Positions 58,253-64,000 of a stretch of DNA of 64,000 bases are shown here, piece after piece. Position numbers and translations under genes: made by a program. The notes under the pieces are model-generated. The model worked only from the letters and a program-made list of their open reading frames with translations, was not told the origin of the DNA and ran no database searches. Source of the stretch: Seiridium cupressi (taxonomy: Eukaryota > Ascomycota > Sordariomycetes > Amphisphaeriales > Sporocadaceae); assembly GCA_036674765.1 (NCBI GenBank), contig JARVKI010000019.1, forward strand, positions 453,601 to 517,600, given 5' to 3'. Every line of letters starts with the position of its first letter. Within the stretch, counting starts at the first letter, position 1.

Positions 58253-61200
58253 CTCCAAGCTTTCGAGGGCGAATAAGGGTTCGATGAAGGCGCTTGGAGT
58301 TTATGGGAAGGGCTCGAGCCGAAGACACCCGGAGGATCCGCACCAGCAGCGGCAGGTTCAGAAGTGGCAATGATGACACCACAATGGGCAGGTAATCAGT
58401 TACGACCGTGAATGGCCAAGGTGATAGGGAAAGCAACGATAAGTCGCCCAAACGGCCGCTGTCGCTGTCGTCGTCGTTCCGTCGCGATAGTCAGAGCTGG
58501 GCAAATTTTGGAGGACGTGGGTGGAGATGCACGGTGATGCAACTTCCCCGTGCCGATGCGCTTAACCCAATTCGCTTCCCTATGGACCCTGGGAATCGCT
58601 CGTGGCTACGCAAATCACATATGCAGTCGGGCTATCATAAATCCGTCATCCGGCATCGCAATCATACGCTTCTATGAACATGAGCGGTCTTCAATCATGA
58701 TCACGCTTCACAGCTCAGCTCATGACATCGCGAAACTTTTTTCAGAAAGAAGTGATTGAATATCGTAACCCCCTACCAATACCCGCTCATTTATCCTCCT
58801 TTTTCCAGTTACATGGTACCTACTGAACAAGTTTATGGCTAGCAAACCCAACTCGTTGCAAGTGTGAGAATACACGATGATGCCAACCGTTGGAGTGCGA
58901 CGTGGATCAGTCAAACCATGAAAGGTCTGGGTTATGCTCAACTGACACCGAATAAATCTCACCGGCGCCCTTCTCGTCACCCTCTTGGATGCTGTTGTTA
59001 CTTTCAATAAGCGCGACTCTGACGTACGCATGTTTCACCGTCTGTCACCAATACACTCCGCCAGCTTTACCATGCTCTACGGTGCGCACTTCGAGTCTTG
59101 TAATATGATTAGGAATGCGGCCACGCCTTTAGCCCAAGTACAGTCTCAATGTACCAAGCATGGACACCAATAACAGCCCCAAACTTACAGCAGACTTCTT
59201 CCGATCCAATGTCAGGGTCATGCATGTCCTTCAGCCGCCATGGACACTTGACTCCACAATCTCTCCGAGCATCTGTTCATCTGTTTCTCTGCTGCTGGCG
59301 CAATGCAGCCTTATAGCAGTGGCTGCTGAAGTAGGTGTTGATCTAGATCTTCACTACTATACTGATAATGCGGCACTATCGAGACAGTCCTGCTGGGCCA
59401 GCAAAAGCGGTGTGTCAAGGAGCAAGACACCGGATTTTTGCCGCATACCCGACCAGTTTTGGGGGCTCTAGGGAAACGAAACCTTATTTCGACATTTCAG
59501 CCTTCTGTCTGCTGTCTGCCAGTAGCTGCCGATCCGTCGGTTCTTAAAGCCTTCTAGCCTTGGGTGATTGACTATCCGGTGACTTGTACTTGCAGTAGAA
59601 GCACTCCGTCGCTAGGTAATGTGTTGACATCTTAAGGCAATGTTTAGGGATCTAGTCAGTCCCGATGCAGCAAGCACAACGTCATGGCTTATGGATATCG
59701 CAATTTCCATAATGCATATCTCGTGGAGACTCAGCATGATTCGCTTTGGCTAAACGAGTCAGTCAGTCAACCAAAGCCATCAAGCTCGCGCTTACTAGGA
59801 TCGTCCTTAGGATTTGTGGGCTGGGCAGGACGGAATTGACAGTCTTGAAACTTGCTCAAATGCCCAATGCGACACACTGGCGGCTATCCTGCAAGTTTAT
59901 GGGGACACATAAGGGATCCAAGCACACTTTGGCCCTCGCGTGACGAAAGACCTCCGGGCTCCTTAATTTTTTCTTGTTTAGAAAAAGACCTGAAAATCGG
60001 GTTGGGAAGCTTCGGGAGGTTTTTTAAATGATTTTTGAATATTTAATCAAGACGTTTCGAGACGAGTTTATTCGTCTAAAGGCGATTATTCGGGTTTCTC
60101 TTTAGATAGGAGAAAAATTGAAGAGCCCGGAGGTTTTTGGTCACGCGGCTTAGGAGTGGTAATGCTTGGGAGGTCAACAAAAGAGATGGATGAGGCCATC
60201 CCATTTTGAGCACTTTAAAGTGCTTGTGAAGAAGACACAGGCCTATCCCAGCGATGTTGGTGATGTGCGTGGAGTGAATGTTTAGCGACGGCTGGCAATC
60301 TCCAGGAATACCACGGATGGTGTTCTCGTTGCGCATTGAGGCTCCCCTTAACACTCTTGCAGCATGCTCTTTGGCTCTAGAAACGCTCTGGAAGCAGACT
60401 AGAAATAAGTAAATGTTTCTAACGCGGCACTTCGCAGGGCCTAGCATGGCGGCTGGTCCATCTCTCCGGTACGCGGCGAGTCAGTCACGCACAGCGGGCT
60501 CTCCCTACAAAATAAGCTTTCTCAGGGCACTATATGACGGCGCCAGCTAGATTGTACTTGCACGTATGCACCCCTCGGTAGGGGCTTAGGTAACATAACA
60601 AGTCAAGGCCACGAGTCGCGGCGCGCTATGCTTCTTTGCCTATGGGTTCTTACTCGACAATCGAAAACAAGCCGAGAGCGGATATACGGCACCGAACCAT
60701 GATGAATCGATATCCAAGCTTATTTAGAACTTCACTCCCTAGCTGCAAGTGGACCATCGTATACATCGGCGCGGAATAGCTTCCACCTGAGAGTGTTGCG
60801 TCCTCGATAGTCCTGACTGCGAATGCGCCTAGCTCAGTAGATCCATCTATGCCATACAATTTGCGCTGGTACTGTCCGCATATTAAGGCTGTCATACAGG
60901 CAAGTTTGCGCACAGTGTGCGATCACATGAGCCTCATCTTGACCCAAGAGAGATAGACTCGTGGGTCTTTGTTTCGCAGTTCCCCTTGTGAAGAAATACG
61001 ACAGGCCGGTTCAGCCCTAACTGACTGGTACACCACGGCTCTTTCTAGACTCCTTAAGACCGAATCCTCCAAGGAAGCGAACTAATGCAAGGCTCACTAG
61101 ACCTTGAATCATACAAACACCCTCGTCTATGAGGAGGAGAACCTCCGGTGTTCAGGTGTAACGCGGAATACTTGGCTCTCGTTTACATGTCCACCTCGTT

Positions 61201-62972
61201 AAGTCGGTGAGAGACTTGGTGTCTTGAACTTGATTTTTTATTCATCGAAGAGGCGCAATCTGCTTCGACACGCCTTAGTTTTAGTGAACAGACAGATGTA
61301 ATGAATCAAGAACGCCAGTGAATCTGGTTACACGTAGTGTCGCTTCAAATCCTTGGATATATTTGGTCCGCCTCGACATCATCTGATGAGTCACAGATTC
61401 GAACTGGATCACGGATTGCAGAACAAAAAGAAATCGAGCAGTGGTTACCCACTGACGCAGTGCCATAAAATATGAATACAAGTTGATCTTCCGTGGTGCC
61501 GTGGTCTTCACATGGAGACGATCTTGTCCATTGTTGAAGCGACTAATATACTAGAGCATGAGTCAGTACATATTGCTCTGAACGCATGAGAAACGTCAAG
61601 CATGCTGCCTTCGATGTTGAGAAGACGAATGATTATTCCAGCAGTTTTCTACCATTGATTCGTGCCAGCTCTCCATACCAGGTGTTTGACAAACGTGATA
61701 TAAAAGGATGTTGGAAATGTACGTATCTGGATCACTGAGAGAACTTATGGGGTTTGTCACATCCTAGATCCCATGAGCTCGCGTATCATGAGTTTCTATC
61801 TGTTGTACTTGTACTTGGCCTTGCCCAGCTACAGTGTCTGCCCAATCGCATTCCAGATGAGATGTCACACCAGGGCCGCTCATGATGCCTTTCCTTGATA
61901 ATTTCATCATCTTCTCAGTGAATCAGTACAACTTTCCCTGAACGGGAAACTCGGCTCCGAGTTGCCACTTCACAGACAGCCCGCTCTACATTTTTACCCG
62001 GGCACGGCAAGGAAATGCTTTCGTCATATCTATTCACCGCATGACGTGTCAGTTTTAACAATAACCGCACTCTCATTTGCTGGCGGTGAAAGACATGAAT
62101 TTTGACAGCATTCTAGACTCTTGATCAAGAGATAAGCCCGACCCGCGCAACAGGGTGACAGTAGTTTTGTTCCTAAAGGTTTAGTTCTGAACCACTGCGG
62201 CATATGATGAACAGAAAGCCCACTGGTCGCCTATATTCGTCTGAATGATGCCTCCATGATAGACCGCTCGCAGACTCAAATTTATGCTCTTCACTTACAA
62301 GTTAGCCGAGGATCCTGTGTTCACCAGATACATAACGCACTCCAAGAGTGCCCAAACTTTATAGCGTTCGAGAATTGATATTTTATCTATTACCTTCCAG
62401 GATGTTCATTTTCGCTGCTGTAGTATTGATATCCCTTCCTTCCTGAGTCTAGCCATGGAATCTTGCTTGTCTCAGTCCCGGCTCGGAAGAGATGACTGAA
62501 TGACTATGTAATAATTCCCTTTACAACGGCCCATTTCTGGCGGCGCTTGCCACACCATGCTTGGTTTTGACGTCTTGTTCGACACCGGAGGCGAATAGAC
62601 CGCCTTCGTGTCCCACGCATATACCAGTATCGTAGATCTTTTATGCCCGCAAGAGAATCCTCATCATCGTGCTGTACTCTTCTTCAACAGACTTATTAAG
62701 CTCTGTAAAGTGCACCAATCTCTAACCGCTCCGCTCATGCGTACCTGATTATGCATATGGCCTTATGGTTATCCTCGCCAGACCGTTCCTTGCGCATAAT
62801 CCGCAACAATGCCTCTATGCCCCCATAGAAGGGTCTCCTGTCAGCCGAATTGTGTCAAAATCCCAGAACGCCTGACTCCATGCCAATTCCATCCTTCGAT
62901 GCCACGCCCCAAAATGACGGTTCTACTCTCTAGAACTCCATTTCTCCAACATACACACACTCATGCATGCCT
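58253..62972. other. Gene-poor stretch of 4.7 kb with one inverted-repeat element
   Basis: No supported gene. A MITE-like element lies at 59937-60147. A 123-codon minus-strand frame (60076-60447) starts in unique sequence and reads into the element; it has no domain. The right end is the 3' flank of the TRAPPC2L-like gene. Confidence 0.4.
59937..60147. mobile_element. MITE-like element with about 35-bp terminal inverted repeats
   Basis: The two ends match as inverted repeats over about 35 bp with four mismatches: CGCGTGAC, then a variable base, AAA, and CCTCCGGGCTC followed by AATTTTT. The interior is AT-rich with shorter palindromes (around TTTCGAGACGAG). No clear target-site duplication is visible, so the exact ends are uncertain. 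It differs from the CAGGAGG-type elements near 43-44 kb. Confidence 0.7.
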
Positions 62973-63627
62973 TCACAACGAATTAACGCTCCCGGGTACC
63001 CAGACCTCCCCGATCCTCCTCATCTCCTCGGCAAACTTCCGACTCGTGATCCTCTTGGTCCCCACAGCTCCCTCGCTCGCCTCGTCCGGGTCATAGAAGG
63101 GGTTCTGCAGCAACCGGACGTACGCCGTCTGCATGGCCCTAAACACGACCTTCAGCTCCCCCTCGCGGAGTCCCACCCCTCCTCCCGTCGCCGCCCCGGT
63201 CTTGCCTCCCCCTGCCGTCGCGCTGCCTTTCCCGACGGAGTCCAGGGACCGGCCGCGCATGTCGATTACGGCAACGAACTTGACGCCCGTGTTGGTCTCC
63301 CACCCGTACGCGGCCAGCCGGTCGTCGACGGCGTGCAGGAGGCCGAAGTCGCCGCTGAGAAGCGTGCCCGAGGCGGACGCGTGGCGCTCTCGCGAGGCGA
63401 ATACGTCGAGAGTACTAGAGAGCAGGAGGGAGAACTGCAGCGGTGTGCGCAGGGGCACGGGCTTGCCGGTCGAGGGGTCGTGCGAGGTTGGGAAGAGGGT
63501 CGTATGGAGAGGACTGTTCTGTTTTTGGCGTTTAGTTTAGCGGAGGGCGGATACGCAAAATAGTCAGCGAACTTACATTCCGGCCTATGACGCCTAGGCA
63601 GGCTATAGCCGGTATCGATGTGGCCAT
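62973..63627 (-). CDS. TRAPPC2L/Tca17-like TRAPP subunit (sedlin family)
   Basis: Two exons (5' to 3'): 63577..63627 and 62973..63518 (58-nt intron), 198 aa. It begins with IACLGVIGRNNSPLHTTLFP, the first beta strands of the longin/sedlin fold. Later come LLSSTLDVFASRE, GLLHAVDDRLAAYGW, TGVKFVAVID and ELKVVFRAMQTAYVRLLQNPFY, all in family order. A Gly/Ala/Thr-rich insertion sits between the last two. TRAPPC2L-type subunits are small adaptors of the TRAPP complexes, which act as Rab exchange factors at the Golgi. Sedlin-family membership is firm; TRAPPC2L rather than TRAPPC2 is inferred from the N-terminal motif. Confidence 0.88.
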
Positions 63628-64000
63628 TGTGACGAGGATCTGGCTGTCAACGGCGTTGGTTGTGAAATTCCTACGCTGTGGTCAGTAATTGAGTTGGAGC
63701 TCAGTTTCCCGATTGCCCCACCACCTTGCTATCTTCCAGTCAGGAACGTAACGGAATAAACTGATCGATTTCTGCCAGAAAGGTCCTTCATAAGGGCCAA
63801 ATTCGCAGTGCAAAGCCGAAATGACGCAATTATCTTACATACATTTGCCGTCTCTATCGGTTGTCACACGTTTCGATTACTATTTGCCAATGTCTCTGCC
63901 CCGAAATTGTAGATCTGGGGGGGGGGGGGGGGGGGGGGGCAACCATTAAGTGACAGGAGGGGAGGAAGGGGAAACAGAGTATACCCAAGAATGTCAAAGA
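63628..64000. other. 5' flank of the TRAPPC2L-like gene with a G homopolymer
   Basis: The promoter side of the minus-strand gene. It holds an unbroken run of 23 G at 63917-63939, and nothing else that I recognise before the window ends. Confidence 0.5.
63917..63939. repeat. Poly-G run (23 bases)
   Basis: An uninterrupted run of G. Its exact length may be a read or assembly artefact. If real it can form G-quadruplex structures. Confidence 0.9.

Noticed and set aside
60076..60447. 123-codon minus-strand frame reading into the inverted-repeat element
   Set aside because: Its C-terminal third is the element itself, the rest has no domain; most likely fortuitous.

Overview
The window is chromosomal DNA from a filamentous ascomycete (Pezizomycotina); I cannot place the class. 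The evidence is genes split by many short introns (about 46-140 nt, GTRNGT donors, CTRAC-like branch sites), two Zn(II)2Cys6 regulators, and typical Pezizomycotina neighbours: Nce102-type MARVEL protein, Rtf1, Coq7, Dal5-type and hexose-type MFS transporters, and a HyuA-HyuB fusion. There are no rRNA, tRNA, CRISPR or prokaryotic signals. All gene models were built by hand from splice signals and reading-frame continuity.

Layout. 0.6-4.5 kb: an ACMSD-type amidohydrolase with a signal-peptide-like first exon, tail to tail with a Zn2Cys6 regulator that contains a 4-nt exon. 5.6-9.2 kb: a divergent housekeeping pair, RTF1 and COQ7. 9.6-13.7 kb: a short-chain dehydrogenase and a Dal5-family transporter broken by a one-base frameshift. 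16.9-17.5 kb: an Nce102-like protein. 17.5-22.8 kb: gene-poor DNA with a microsatellite.

22.8-43.0 kb: a run of accessory metabolic genes, mostly in divergent pairs: Baeyer-Villiger-type monooxygenase / PhyH-type dioxygenase; a Zn2Cys6 regulator; DUF1479 oxygenase-like protein / sugar-type MFS transporter; LigE-type glutathione transferase / 1344-aa hydantoinase-oxoprolinase fusion. A secreted SGNH esterase follows at 45.6-46.8 kb. There is no PKS, NRPS or terpene synthase, so this looks more like a catabolic or tailoring cluster than a complete secondary-metabolite cluster. A plausible logic is import (MFS), oxidation (BVMO, two non-haem iron oxygenases), ether cleavage (GST), ester or amide hydrolysis (SGNH, HyuAB) and local control (Zn2Cys6). 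The substrate is unknown and the joint pathway is inference.

43.0-45.6 kb holds two copies, in opposite orientation, of a roughly 239-bp miniature inverted-repeat element, each with a 4-bp target-site duplication. 46.8-63 kb is very gene-poor, with a small conserved fungal protein, a mitochondrial DUF1279 protein and a second type of inverted-repeat element. The window ends with a TRAPPC2L-like gene and a 23-base G homopolymer.
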